64,000 nt of DNA from Sulfurovaceae bacterium (GTDB taxonomy: Bacteria > Campylobacterota > Campylobacteria > Campylobacterales > Sulfurovaceae): positions 248,001 to 312,000 of the forward strand of contig JAQTLE010000003.1 in NCBI GenBank assembly GCA_028715055.1, written 5' to 3'. A program made the position numbers and the translations under genes. How positions within the stretch are numbered: position 1 is the first letter of the stretch; the number at the start of each line of letters is the position of its first letter. Below are positions 8,092 through 16,845 of the stretch, piece after piece. The notes under the pieces are model-generated. The model saw only the letters and a list, made by a program, of their open reading frames with translations. It was not told the DNA's origin and searched no databases.

Positions 8092-9165
8092 CTATTTATA
8101 GATCTTTTCCATATGCTCCATTTTGCTGCCAATATTTAGCAATACCATATCAGCAAGTACCAAAGCCATCATGGTTTCACAAACTACACTTCCTCTTATC
8201 GCAACACATGGGTCATGTCTGCCTTTGAGCGAACATATCGTCTCATTCCCATCTTTTGTAATTGTGCGTTGTTCTTGAAATATAGATGGAGTTGGTTTAA
8301 AGTATGTAGTTACTATTATATCATCACCATTACTTATTCCGCCAAGTATGCCGCCGGCTTTATTGGTCTCAAAACCTTGCGAACTTATCAAATCATTGTT
8401 TTGAGAGCCTTTAAGCGTTGCACTTTTTATTCCTTCTCCGATTTCAACGGCTTTGGCTGCATTTATACCCATCATGGCTTCAGCCAATACGGCATCAAGT
8501 TTATAATAAAGAGGCTCACCTAACCCGATAGGTACCCCGGTTGCTATTGTAAGTACGGAGCCGCCGATAGAATCATGAGCATTTTTTGCTTCTTCGATTG
8601 CTTGTATCTGCTCGCTTTCTATTGATTTGTCAAGAGCATGTATAAGACTTGTCTTGGCGTAATCAAAATCATTCGTTTTGCCTTCTATACCGCCTATAGC
8701 TTTTATACCGCTTTTAATATTGATACCTATAGTATTAAGCATTGATTTTGCTATCGCTCCAGCCGCAACTCTAGCTGCTGTTTCTCTGGCACTGCTTCGT
8801 CCACCGCCTCTATAATCTCTAATGCCATATTTGTGCCAATATGTAAAATCTGCATGTGCAGGACGAAAAATGTCTTTTACGGAGTCATAATCTTTGCTTT
8901 TTTGGTCTTCATTGTATATGATCATAGCAATAGGCGTTCCGGTGCTTTTGCCCTCGAAGACCCCAGATAGTATAGATACTTTGTCTCCCTCTTTGCGACC
9001 TGTTTCTAGACTGCTTTTACCGGGCCTTCTACGATCTAGCTCACTTTGGATAAATGATTCATCAATTGCTAGACCGGCTGGAACGCCATCTACTATACAG
9101 CCTAAAGCCGCACCATGGGATTCTCCAAAAGTAGTTAATGTAAATTTTTTACCAAAAGTATTCAT
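8092..9165 (-). CDS. aroC: Chorismate synthase
   Basis: 357 residues catalysing the last shikimate-pathway step, EPSP to chorismate, using reduced FMN. The N-terminal signature [21 protein letters not shown], the central [20 protein letters not shown] and the late [10 protein letters not shown] are all present. The length is standard. It starts immediately after the rnc stop (9166), so the two genes are an operon. The 3' side abuts a repeat-filled intergenic region. Confidence 0.97.
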   Translation of the reverse strand: MNTFGKKFTLTTFGESHGAALGCIVDGVPAGLAIDESFIQSELDRRRPGKSSLETGRKEGDKVSILSGVFEGKSTGTPIAMIIYNEDQKSKDYDSVKDIFRPAHADFTYWHKYGIRDYRGGGRSSARETAARVAAGAIAKSMLNTIGINIKSGIKAIGGIEGKTNDFDYAKTSLIHALDKSIESEQIQAIEEAKNAHDSIGGSVLTIATGVPIGLGEPLYYKLDAVLAEAMMGINAAKAVEIGEGIKSATLKGSQNNDLISSQGFETNKAGGILGGISNGDDIIVTTYFKPTPSIFQEQRTITKDGNETICSLKGRHDPCVAIRGSVVCETMMALVLADMVLLNIGSKMEHMEKIYK

Positions 9166-9843
9166 TTATTTGCCTTGTGACAATATATTTAATGCAGTAT
9201 GAGCAGCTTTTTGTTGGGCTTCTTTTTTGCTTTTGCCTTGTGCTGTAGCTATTTCTTTTCCATTTAACGTAAGGGCAATTTCAAATTCTTTTTTATGATC
9301 AGGTCCAAATGCGCGTATAAGTTCATAATCGGGTGTTACACCGTATTTTGCTTGAGTTAATTCTTGAAGAGCAGTTTTGTAGTCTCTAGAAAGAGTTTGC
9401 AAATCAATAGTAGGATAACAATCTTCCAATAATTTTATGACTATTTTCCTAGCTGTTTCTAATCCACCTTCTAAATAAATGGCGCCTATTATTGCTTCAA
9501 AAGCGTTAGATAACAAAGACGGTTTAGATCTACCGTCATTATTTTCTTCGGCAAGCGAAAGGTAGATGTGCTGTCCTAAATTTAATGTTTTTGCCAAAAG
9601 TGCAAATCCGTTTTCATTTACAAGTGATGCTCTTATTTTTGACAGTGTCCCTTCATCCGAATCTCTAAATCTATCATATAAATATTCGCCTACTATCAGA
9701 TCTAATACTGCATCTCCCAAAAACTCAAGCCGCTCATTATTATAAGGCTTTTTAAAACTCCTATGAGTTAAAGCCTCAATAATCAATTGCTTGTCATTAA
9801 AAACATACCCTAATCGGCGTTCTAATTGACCATAATTATCCAT
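9166..9843 (-). CDS. rnc: Ribonuclease III
   Basis: 225-residue double-strand-specific endoribonuclease for rRNA processing and RNA turnover. The catalytic motif [14 protein letters not shown] is at residues about 35-48 and the second acidic cluster [15 protein letters not shown] follows. The C-terminal double-stranded-RNA-binding domain runs from about residue 155, with the [13 protein letters not shown] helix at the end. A TATAAT on the minus strand (9867-9872) lies a short distance upstream. aroC follows with no gap. rnc-aroC linkage is usual in this group. Confidence 0.96.
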   Translation of the reverse strand: MDNYGQLERRLGYVFNDKQLIIEALTHRSFKKPYNNERLEFLGDAVLDLIVGEYLYDRFRDSDEGTLSKIRASLVNENGFALLAKTLNLGQHIYLSLAEENNDGRSKPSLLSNAFEAIIGAIYLEGGLETARKIVIKLLEDCYPTIDLQTLSRDYKTALQELTQAKYGVTPDYELIRAFGPDHKKEFEIALTLNGKEIATAQGKSKKEAQQKAAHTALNILSQGK

Positions 9844-9866
9844 TATTACTCCTTAATGTGGTCTTT

Positions 9867-9872
9867 ATTATA
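9867..9872 (-). promoter_or_regulatory. -10 hexamer for rnc-aroC
   Basis: Perfect TATAAT on the minus strand, 24 nt upstream of the rnc ATG. Campylobacterota sigma-70 promoters typically rely on an extended -10 and lack a clear -35, as here. Confidence 0.45.
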
Positions 9873-9998
9873 GCATATTATGTGTTATTGTAAGTTAGAA
9901 GAGGGTGATACAAATTTTTATTTATTTGATTTAAAAAAGTGGGTTTAAGATATTGATAGAATCTTAATTTTGAGTATAGTTTGAAAAGCTATTTAATT

Positions 9999-10559
9999 TC
10001 AGCTGCCTGCTTTGTAATATTTTGATATACTGGTACCGAAGTCATCTCTATAGTCCTTGTGTTCTCTAGCATATTTTTCAGCACTTCCTACTCCTCCAAA
10101 GTGTGAAGCTATTAACATAGATTTGGCAAAAGATGGGTTGCTAAGGTCAAAACCTTTTTGTAAAAGTCTTTTGGTATTAAGTTTAAGCATAGTATCCATA
10201 GCTTTATCTTGCAAATCTACATTATTTAAAAAAGCTTGCTTTCCGCCTTCTATATTCCAATTTGATGGGTCATCTAGGAATTTTGTTAGATTATATCCAT
10301 TTTTCCACATCACTTTTGCCGCTCTTGTTTTAGTTTCCATTGTATATGTCAAGGCTTTGTAATTTTCTAATTTAAGCAGCCCAATATCAACTAAGCTCAT
10401 AGCACCAAATTGATATTTTCCTAAAAATCCGTTGCGATTTACTATATCGTGTTTACCCGATGACTCCATTTGTGATATGATGCTTTTTACTTCACTGTAA
10501 ACATTTTCGTTTGCATTTGCAAATACCATCGCAATTATCAACATATATAAAAATTTCAT
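9999..10559 (-). CDS. Exported lysozyme-like (transglycosylase-fold) protein
   Basis: 186 residues with a signal peptide ending near ANA (residue 16) and a short mature domain. QMESSGKHDIVNRNGFLGKYQFG (about residues 31-53 of the precursor) resembles the ESSG...YQFG active-site region of lytic transglycosylases and lysozymes, where the Glu is catalytic. A later SHFGGVGSAEKY segment also fits a muramidase fold. It lies 9 nt downstream of rlpA on the same strand, so two peptidoglycan-acting proteins are co-expressed. Confidence is good for an exported wall hydrolase, low for the exact family or substrate. Confidence 0.6.
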   Translation of the reverse strand: MKFLYMLIIAMVFANANENVYSEVKSIISQMESSGKHDIVNRNGFLGKYQFGAMSLVDIGLLKLENYKALTYTMETKTRAAKVMWKNGYNLTKFLDDPSNWNIEGGKQAFLNNVDLQDKAMDTMLKLNTKRLLQKGFDLSNPSFAKSMLIASHFGGVGSAEKYAREHKDYRDDFGTSISKYYKAGS

Positions 10560-10568
10560 TTTTGACTT

Positions 10569-11003
10569 CTATTGTGCCAATTCAATTTTGGCATTAAATA
10601 CACCATTACCGACTACGTCAAGTTCTTTAGCTGCTGCATAAGATATGTCAAGCACTCTAGACTTTACAAACGGACCTCTATCATTCACCCTTACTATTAC
10701 ACTTTTATTTGTTTTGATATCGGTTACTTTGAGAAGTGTGCCAAATGGAAGACGAGGGTGTGCAGCTGTTTTTTTGCTGCTATCGAATTTCTCTCCGCTA
10801 GCAGTACGGCTGCTATCAAATCTTGAACCATACCAACTGCATTTTCCAGATGCATAACAAACATATTTTACTGATTCATTATTTTCAGTATTTGCAACAT
10901 TTGTATCTTGCGCACTCTTAGTTACATTAACATCATTTGTTTCTGCAAACATACCAGTCACTATTAAGCATATCGAGAATATTTGTAAGCCTAGTCTACT
11001 CAT
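10569..11003 (-). CDS. rlpA: RlpA-like septal ring lytic transglycosylase
   Basis: 144 residues with an N-terminal signal segment (to about residue 20) and a double-psi beta-barrel domain. The diagnostic GKCSWYGSRFDSSRTASGE, TAAHPRLPFGTLLKV and VNDRGPFVKSRVLDIS segments are all present. No SPOR domain and no lipobox cysteine are visible, so it is a minimal soluble form. ATG 11003 has AAGGA upstream and overlaps the 3' end of rnhA by 8 nt. RlpA enzymes cleave naked glycan strands; the next gene encodes another lysozyme-fold protein. Confidence 0.88.
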   Translation of the reverse strand: MSRLGLQIFSICLIVTGMFAETNDVNVTKSAQDTNVANTENNESVKYVCYASGKCSWYGSRFDSSRTASGEKFDSSKKTAAHPRLPFGTLLKVTDIKTNKSVIVRVNDRGPFVKSRVLDISYAAAKELDVVGNGVFNAKIELAQ

Positions 11004-11445
11004 AAGTGTTTCCTTTAAATTTTATAGCTTCTGCTTTTGCCATTTGATCACAAAGTTCATTTTCTATGTGTCCGTCATGTCCGCGTACCCATTCAGCACA
11101 GATTGTATGCAAACCGGAAACTTCTATATACATTTCCCATAGATCTACATTTTTTACTTTTGCAAAGTTTTTGGCGATCCAGCCAGACAACCATTTGTTG
11201 ATAGCATTGACAACATAACTGCTATCTGAAATTATAGTCACATTACAAGGTTCTTTGAGGAGTTTTAAACCTTCAATAACGCCTAGAAGTTCCATTCGAT
11301 TATTGGTAGTATGCACTTCACCGCCGCTAAAATGTTTACGATGTCCTTGGTATTCAAGTATTCCGCCATATCCTCCCGGTCCAGGATTTCCTAAACTTGA
11401 ACCATCAGAGTAAAGAGTTATTGATTTGCGTTGTTGTTTTTGCAA
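10996..11445 (-). CDS. rnhA: Ribonuclease HI
   Basis: 149-residue RNase HI that degrades the RNA strand of RNA-DNA hybrids. The four catalytic acids are visible in YSDGSSLGNPGPGG, NNRMELLGVIEGL, ISDSSYVV and ELCDQMA, with a histidine in VRGHDGHIEN. Start is TTG at 11445, supported by GGAGGA 5 nt upstream. That ribosome-binding site lies inside the coding end of the upstream TPR gene, giving a true 41-nt gene overlap. The 3' end overlaps rlpA by 8 nt. Confidence 0.95.
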   Translation of the reverse strand: MQKQQRKSITLYSDGSSLGNPGPGGYGGILEYQGHRKHFSGGEVHTTNNRMELLGVIEGLKLLKEPCNVTIISDSSYVVNAINKWLSGWIAKNFAKVKNVDLWEMYIEVSGLHTICAEWVRGHDGHIENELCDQMAKAEAIKFKGNTYE

Positions 11446-12448
11446 TTTGTTCCTCCACTTTTACCGAATTTATAGCTTTACAGTTGGGACATCTTTTAAA
11501 GCCTACTGGAAATATATGTTTGCAACTGTCACACATATATGAAAAATATAACTCCCCATCATTATAGCCATTGCTTTTGGCGATGGCAAGTATATCTAGA
11601 CTAAATATATCACTAATTTGCGGTGGCGTATCGATAAAACCCTTTATGTAATATAGAGCTTTTAAAGATTCGTGAGCATTTATTATGTCTATGTCCAATT
11701 TGGCGCTATCTAGGAACCACAATATATCTAATATTTCTTTTGTATGATTTTCATCAAATATACTCCACGCTTTTAAATGATCATTACGGAAAAGATATTC
11801 CATAACAAGACGGTAAAGCGATGGATGTTGTTTGTAAAGTTCTAGCAATTTGAAGTTTTTGTCTTCTTTGTTGATTTTTTTATTTGCCATAAGTGCCTCT
11901 AATTCAAAAAAAGCTTCTAAATTACTCGTATCTTCCCCCATCGTTTTAAGAGGTATTAAAGTTTCTTGGGCTTTTTTAAAATCTTGCATCATCTCATATA
12001 CAACACCAAGAGAGTATAGCACTTTTTGGCTTCTCGGTCTTTTAGATAATATATTTAGATAGATAATTTTTGCTCTTTCTAAAAAACCGGCATGCAAATA
12101 AGTATTGCCTAAGTGCTCCATAAGTTCAAGCTGTGGTAATTCTTCTTGAATATTTTTGATTAGATATAAATATATTTCAACAGCCTTTTGATATTCTCCA
12201 TTATGTTCAAAAGCTTTAGCCAAAGTGGAAAGAGGAGCAAGCATATGTTCTTTGTAGACAAGATTTTTGGTATCAATATTAAATTCGCTGCTTTCGAATT
12301 TTTCTAAAAAACCTAAAAGTGAATTATGTTCTTTTTGTTTTTTATATATCTCCCATCCATATGCAGCCAATGCTATGATGAATCCCAAAAATACTATAAG
12401 CAAGATACTAAATAACGGGTCATTGTATCTTGGTAAAATGTTTTCCAC
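11405..12448 (-). CDS. LapB/YciM-like membrane-anchored TPR protein with zinc-ribbon end
   Basis: 347 residues: one N-terminal transmembrane helix (about residues 10-30), a series of tetratricopeptide repeats (about 65-200) and a C-terminal rubredoxin-like zinc knuckle with CDSC and CPNC. This order matches LapB (YciM), which in E. coli regulates LpxC turnover and lipopolysaccharide assembly. The proteobacterial protein is somewhat longer (about 390 residues). Its last 41 nt also encode the ribosome-binding site and first codons of rnhA. Role in this organism is inferred. Confidence 0.72.
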   Translation of the reverse strand: MENILPRYNDPLFSILLIVFLGFIIALAAYGWEIYKKQKEHNSLLGFLEKFESSEFNIDTKNLVYKEHMLAPLSTLAKAFEHNGEYQKAVEIYLYLIKNIQEELPQLELMEHLGNTYLHAGFLERAKIIYLNILSKRPRSQKVLYSLGVVYEMMQDFKKAQETLIPLKTMGEDTSNLEAFFELEALMANKKINKEDKNFKLLELYKQHPSLYRLVMEYLFRNDHLKAWSIFDENHTKEILDILWFLDSAKLDIDIINAHESLKALYYIKGFIDTPPQISDIFSLDILAIAKSNGYNDGELYFSYMCDSCKHIFPVGFKRCPNCKAINSVKVEEQIAKTTTQINNSLL

Positions 12449-12752
12449 TTTAGCGCCTCTTTTGTAATTTATTAGTTTGATTATATCAAATTTGCTTTAA
12501 TGATGGGATGATGAGCATTAATAAGCATTTTTATGCGGTTTATTGCTAAAGAAAACTTACAATCTATTATACGGCACCTTTGTCACATTTCAAGAGTATC
12601 ATATAAACTTTTACGATCGTATATTTTATACCGCTGCATTATTGAATAACGGCATAAATTAAATGATTTAAATAAGTTTTTGAGTAACTAAAAAGTATTA
12701 CAGCACGATGCCAATCATCCAAAGTGTATATCAAATTTGATATAATGATAAA
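12449..12752. other. Divergent intergenic region between TPR gene and dnaG
   Basis: A 304-bp AT-rich gap with no credible gene. It must hold promoters for both flanking genes. The clearest signal is an 18-bp perfect palindrome at 12727-12744 overlapping the dnaG -10; the half-motif TATATCAAATTTG recurs near 12482 on the other side of the gap. Confidence 0.5.
12727..12746 (+). promoter_or_regulatory. Palindromic operator overlapping the dnaG -10
   Basis: Perfect 18-bp palindrome TATATCAAATTTGATATA (12727-12744) whose right end forms the TATAAT at 12741-12746. The dnaG ATG is only 7 nt downstream. That places the expected transcription start on or next to the ATG. Confidence 0.45.
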
Positions 12753-14411
12753 ATGATAGATACAGCTTCGATTGAAATGCTCAAAAATACTATTGATATT
12801 GTTGATGTGATAGGCAATTATATAGAGCTTAAAAAAGCAGGCGCCAATTATAAGGCATGTTGCCCTTTTCACGGAGAAAATACACCATCTTTCGTTGTTA
12901 GCCCAAATAAGCAGATATACCATTGTTTTGGATGTGGGGTAGGCGGGGATAGTATCAAATTTGTGATGGAGCTGGAAAAACTATCTTATCCCGAAGCTGT
13001 AGAAAAACTGGCGACTATGTTCAATGTTTCACTTATATATAGTGAAGTTAAGGGCGACTATAGTGAAGCAAAAAGAGTGCTTGAAGCCATGCAAACATGG
13101 TATGTCAAAAATCTTAGCCATGCTAATAACGCTTTATCATATCTCCATAATCGTGGGATAAATCAAAATTCTATAGAGACATTCGGTATAGGTTTTGTGC
13201 CCTCAGGAAGTGAAGTGATGAATTTTCTTCACTCCACTTTTATTCCTCTCGGCGCTGCCGAGGAAGCCGGGGTTATAGCTACCGGAGAAGATGGCAGATA
13301 CGCAAGACTTGTAGAGAGGATTACGTTCCCGATATATTCTACAAGCGGAGGACTTGTAGGGTTTGGCGGACGAACTATTTCTAATCATCCAGCCAAATAT
13401 ATCAATTCGCCGCAAACAAAACTATTTAATAAGTCACGTTTATTGTATGGTTATCATCAGGCTAAAGAACACATTTATGAATCACGCAAGATAATTATTT
13501 GTGAAGGTTATCTTGATGTGATCATGTTGCATCAAGGAGGTTTCAAAGAAGCAGTGGCCACTCTTGGTACAGCACTTACTAATGAGCATTTGCCGCTCCT
13601 TAGAAAAGGGGAGCCAAAGGTCATATTGGCGTATGATGGAGACAAAGCAGGAATTGCAGCTGCGCTCAAAGCCGCTCAAATGCTCTCAATTGCAGGATTT
13701 GACGGAGGGGTTGTGCTTTTCCCGAATGGACAAGACCCAGCTGATCTTATAGCAAAGAATGAAAGCGGCCTTGTAGCCAAATTATTTAGAGAATATAAGC
13801 CTCATATCGAGTTTGTTATAGAGAAACTCAGCAGTGGGTACGATCTCTCTAATCCAAAAGAAAAAGAGAGTGCATTTGGAGTTATACGGTCTTTTTTGGG
13901 TGGATTGAGCGATGTTTTGCAAGAGTCATATATACCTTTTGCTGCTTCTACGTTAGGAGTATCTGCCGCATTATTTGGCAAAGGCAAAAAAGTTCAAAGA
14001 TTACAGACAGTATCCAGCCAAACAAAATATGATATAGAGCAACTTAGTCTTTTAAAAACATTATTGGAATATCCGAGGCTTATCAATGATGTGTTGGATA
14101 TGATCCATCCTAAGATGTTTGGTATATATGAAGAATATTTTCATGCAGTTATCTCAGGAGATAACGAGCATCAACTTGTGCGTCAGCTTTTACTTAATGA
14201 AAATGCAAAAGTGATGAGCGAAACGGATCTGCAAAAAGCTTTGAGAAATTTTTTAATTAAATATTACAAAGATAAACGAAAAAGTATAATGATGGACAAT
14301 ACAGTATCTATGGGAAGAAAAATACTTCTTAATAATAAGATATGTAAAGAGATTATACCTAAGTTAGAAAGAGGAGAAATAGTAGAATATGAGAGCATTG
14401 GCATTATTTAG
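12753..14411 (+). CDS. dnaG: DNA primase DnaG
   Basis: 552-residue primase that lays RNA primers for replication. An N-terminal CHC2 zinc site is formed by C37, H40, C58 and C61. A TOPRIM core follows with ICEGYLDV and AYDGDKAG acidic motifs (about residues 250-310), and the C-terminal region should bind DnaB. The ATG at 12753 has no Shine-Dalgarno and sits 7 nt after a TATAAT, suggesting a leaderless transcript. The 3' end overlaps the next gene by 23 nt. DnaB is encoded in the same window at 57922, far away. Confidence 0.96.
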   Translation: MIDTASIEMLKNTIDIVDVIGNYIELKKAGANYKACCPFHGENTPSFVVSPNKQIYHCFGCGVGGDSIKFVMELEKLSYPEAVEKLATMFNVSLIYSEVKGDYSEAKRVLEAMQTWYVKNLSHANNALSYLHNRGINQNSIETFGIGFVPSGSEVMNFLHSTFIPLGAAEEAGVIATGEDGRYARLVERITFPIYSTSGGLVGFGGRTISNHPAKYINSPQTKLFNKSRLLYGYHQAKEHIYESRKIIICEGYLDVIMLHQGGFKEAVATLGTALTNEHLPLLRKGEPKVILAYDGDKAGIAAALKAAQMLSIAGFDGGVVLFPNGQDPADLIAKNESGLVAKLFREYKPHIEFVIEKLSSGYDLSNPKEKESAFGVIRSFLGGLSDVLQESYIPFAASTLGVSAALFGKGKKVQRLQTVSSQTKYDIEQLSLLKTLLEYPRLINDVLDMIHPKMFGIYEEYFHAVISGDNEHQLVRQLLLNENAKVMSETDLQKALRNFLIKYYKDKRKSIMMDNTVSMGRKILLNNKICKEIIPKLERGEIVEYESIGII

Positions 14412-15372
14412 CGGAGGACTTGACAGCATGCTCGCAGCGAAAGTAGTCGCTGATATGGGTATTGAGGTTATAGCCTTGCATGTCAAGATAGGTTTTGGAA
14501 GCAAAAAAGACATAGAAGACATCTTGCGGCAAAGAGCATTGATAGCAGGAGCTTCATTGAAGACTATTGATGTAAGAGAAGAGTATATACAAAAAATCCT
14601 TTTCAATCCCATCCACGGATATGGAAAAAATTTCAATCCATGCATAGATTGTCATGCATATATGTTCCGCATAGCAAAAGAACTTATGAGCGAATTTGAT
14701 GCATCATTTATTATTACCGGTGAGGTGTTGGGCCAGCGTCCTATGAGCCAAAGAAGCGATGCCTTAAGACATGTCAGCCGTTTAGCAAACGATATAAATG
14801 AAAAACTTATATTAAGACCGCTATCAGCCAAGCTAATGGAGCCTACTACTCCAGAGATAAAAGGATGGGTAGATCGGGAAAAACTGTTTGATATATCTGG
14901 AAGAGGCAGAGATAGACAAATAGCAATGGCTGCAGAGTATGGTTGGGAAGAATATGAAAGTCCAGGGGGCGGGTGTCTGCTAACGGATATACACTACAGT
15001 CAGCGCATAAAAGAGCATATTTCACACGATAGATTTGATGTAGAGGATATAGATATATTAAAATTTGGGCGACATTTCAGGCTTCCGGATAATGCCAAAC
15101 TAATAGTAGGCAGAGACGAGATTGACAATGAGGCATTAAAAGGTATTGATAGCTGCAAATATATTCCCGTTACATTGCCAGTGATCGGTCCTTTTTCGCT
15201 TATCAGTGCAATGGCTTCGCCAGCAGACAAAGAATTAGCTGCCAAGATAGCCGTCACTTATGCCAAAAGCAAAAAAGATGAAGTTTATGATATAGCAGTA
15301 GGTGATGAGGTTTACCGTGCCACTCCTTTTGCTTCCAAGCAAGATACCCACCGCTATTTTTTCAACGCCTAA
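14389..15372 (+). CDS. PP-loop ATPase of the tRNA-thiolation/NFACT-R type
   Basis: 327 residues. An N-terminal PP-loop SGGLDSM (residues 8-14) marks an adenylating ATPase of the MnmA/ThiI/argininosuccinate-synthase superfamily. A CIDCH pair of cysteines (near residue 84) and TGEVLGQRPMSQ follow. The C-terminal part, from about residue 215, resembles an NFACT-R RNA-binding domain. A role in tRNA sulfuration is plausible, but the substrate is not known to me and true MnmA is usually a separate gene. It overlaps dnaG by 23 nt and its stop lies in a terminator hairpin. Confidence 0.6.
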   Translation: MRALALFSGGLDSMLAAKVVADMGIEVIALHVKIGFGSKKDIEDILRQRALIAGASLKTIDVREEYIQKILFNPIHGYGKNFNPCIDCHAYMFRIAKELMSEFDASFIITGEVLGQRPMSQRSDALRHVSRLANDINEKLILRPLSAKLMEPTTPEIKGWVDREKLFDISGRGRDRQIAMAAEYGWEEYESPGGGCLLTDIHYSQRIKEHISHDRFDVEDIDILKFGRHFRLPDNAKLIVGRDEIDNEALKGIDSCKYIPVTLPVIGPFSLISAMASPADKELAAKIAVTYAKSKKDEVYDIAVGDEVYRATPFASKQDTHRYFFNA

Positions 15373-15385
15373 GCTATTTTTAGGC
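15367..15385 (+). terminator. Hairpin at the end of the dnaG operon
   Basis: GCCTAA and TTAGGC arms with a 7-nt loop; the stop codon TAA lies in the left arm. A short TTT follows. It probably ends transcription before the tRNA-Ala gene. Confidence 0.4.
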
Positions 15386-15418
15386 TTTGGTGGTATAAAA
15401 TTTCAATTCCTAAGCTGT

Positions 15419-15494
15419 GGGGCATTAGCTCAGCTGGGAGAGCGCTTCGCTGGCAGCGAAGAGGTCAGCGGTTCGAGCCCGCTATGCTCCACCA
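15419..15494 (+). tRNA. tRNA-Ala (anticodon GGC)
   Basis: 76-nt cloverleaf: acceptor GGGGCAT with ATGCTCC (one G-T pair), D arm GCTC/GAGC, anticodon stem CTTCG/CGAAG with loop CTGGCAG giving anticodon GGC, T arm AGCGG-TTCGAGC-CCGCT and an encoded CCA end. It reads the alanine codons GCC and GCU. Confidence 0.95.
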
Positions 15495-15632
15495 TTCTAC
15501 AATCTAACACAATCCAATTTATATTCACTATAACTTAAAAGATATATTTAGCTACCATTATTTTACCTGTTTACTTTCGTTAAATATACATTAGGTAAAC
15601 TTTTAAAAAATAAATAATAAATAGGCGATATT

Positions 15633-16844
15633 ATGAAAAATTGGTTTTCCAAGTTGAATAAATGGGTGAAGTGGATTATTTGGCTGTTGTTAGCTACATT
15701 GACAGCGTTTGCAATAAAATATTTTTTCTTTCCCGCTGAAGTAGAAAACCCATACGTGACTGCTCCTGTGGTCAAAATGGACTTGGAAGATACAGTACTG
15801 GCTACCGGCGTAACAAATGCTTATAAGCAAGTAAGTGTAGGTGCTCAAGTTTCCGGTCAGATCAAATCTCTAAATGTCAAATTAGGACAAAACGTCAAAA
15901 AAGGAGATGTTCTAGCTGTAATAGATGCCCAAACACAAAGAAACAATTTGCAAAGTGCAGAGGCTCAACTAGTAAGCAATGAAGCTTCTTTGATTAGTCA
16001 AGAAGCTTCATTGCAAAAAGCTAAACTAGAATTTGATCGTCAAGCTATGATGATAAAAAGCGGAGCTACTTCTAAAGCAGAATATGACAGTGCCAAAGCT
16101 TCATTAGCTTTAGCCAAAGCAAATATAGCTAGCGCAAAAGCTGATATAAAACGTTCAAAGCTGACAATAGAAACTGCTAAGGTTTCTTTGGGATATACCG
16201 AAGTCCTAGCCCCAATGGATGGGACGGTGGTTTCTATAGCAGTAGAAGAGGGACAAACTGTCAATGCCAATCAAACTACACCTACCATACTTGTTCTTGC
16301 TGAGTTGGATAAGATGACTATAAAAGCAGAGATTTCTGAAGGAGACGTATCACGCCTTAAAGAAGGTATGGATGTTGACTTTACTATCCTGGGAGATAGC
16401 AATCATCATTATAAGACCAAACTCCGTTCTATTGATCCTGGACCAACTGCTCTAGTTGACAATAGTAATACAGATGTCAATACCCTTACTGATGCTATAT
16501 ACTATTATGGCATGATGGATGTACCAAATTTAGATAGAAAACTAAAAATAGCAATGACAACCCAGGTGACAATTTATGTAAATAAAGTCAACAATGTATT
16601 AGCTATCCCATCAGTTGCCCTTGGTGTGCAAAATAAAAAAGGCGAATATCAAGTAGAAGTGTTAAATAAAGACAACAAGATAGAAAAAAGATGGGTACGC
16701 ATAGGAGTCAATAATAATATCAATGCACAGGTACTTTCAAATCTAAAAGAGAATGAAATGGTTATAGTGTCTCAAGCTGCAACAACTGTTAATGATTCAA
16801 CTAAAGCTCGAGTACAATCTAGAATGTCAAGAATGGTGATGTGA
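15633..16844 (+). CDS. macA: MacA-like periplasmic adaptor (membrane fusion protein)
   Basis: 403 residues with one N-terminal transmembrane helix (about 14-35). The lipoyl/barrel-sandwich half-motifs are [29 protein letters not shown] and [17 protein letters not shown], flanking an alpha-helical hairpin of Ala/Ser/Lys-rich heptads (about residues 105-190). Beta-barrel and membrane-proximal domains follow. It bridges the MacB transporter and an outer-membrane channel. The next gene, macB, starts 1 nt after its stop, and the channel gene follows, so a complete tripartite exporter is encoded. Substrate unknown; macrolides, peptides or lipoproteins are family precedents. Confidence 0.9.
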   Translation: MKNWFSKLNKWVKWIIWLLLATLTAFAIKYFFFPAEVENPYVTAPVVKMDLEDTVLATGVTNAYKQVSVGAQVSGQIKSLNVKLGQNVKKGDVLAVIDAQTQRNNLQSAEAQLVSNEASLISQEASLQKAKLEFDRQAMMIKSGATSKAEYDSAKASLALAKANIASAKADIKRSKLTIETAKVSLGYTEVLAPMDGTVVSIAVEEGQTVNANQTTPTILVLAELDKMTIKAEISEGDVSRLKEGMDVDFTILGDSNHHYKTKLRSIDPGPTALVDNSNTDVNTLTDAIYYYGMMDVPNLDRKLKIAMTTQVTIYVNKVNNVLAIPSVALGVQNKKGEYQVEVLNKDNKIEKRWVRIGVNNNINAQVLSNLKENEMVIVSQAATTVNDSTKARVQSRMSRMVM

Positions 16845-16845
16845 T

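Noticed and set aside
7889-8101. 70-residue open frame between rnhB and aroC
   Set aside because: It translates family B and C repeat DNA, has no ribosome-binding site and runs into the aroC 3' end.
15302-15538. 78-residue frame across tRNA-Ala
   Set aside because: It reads through a convincing tRNA and the end of the PP-loop gene in another frame.
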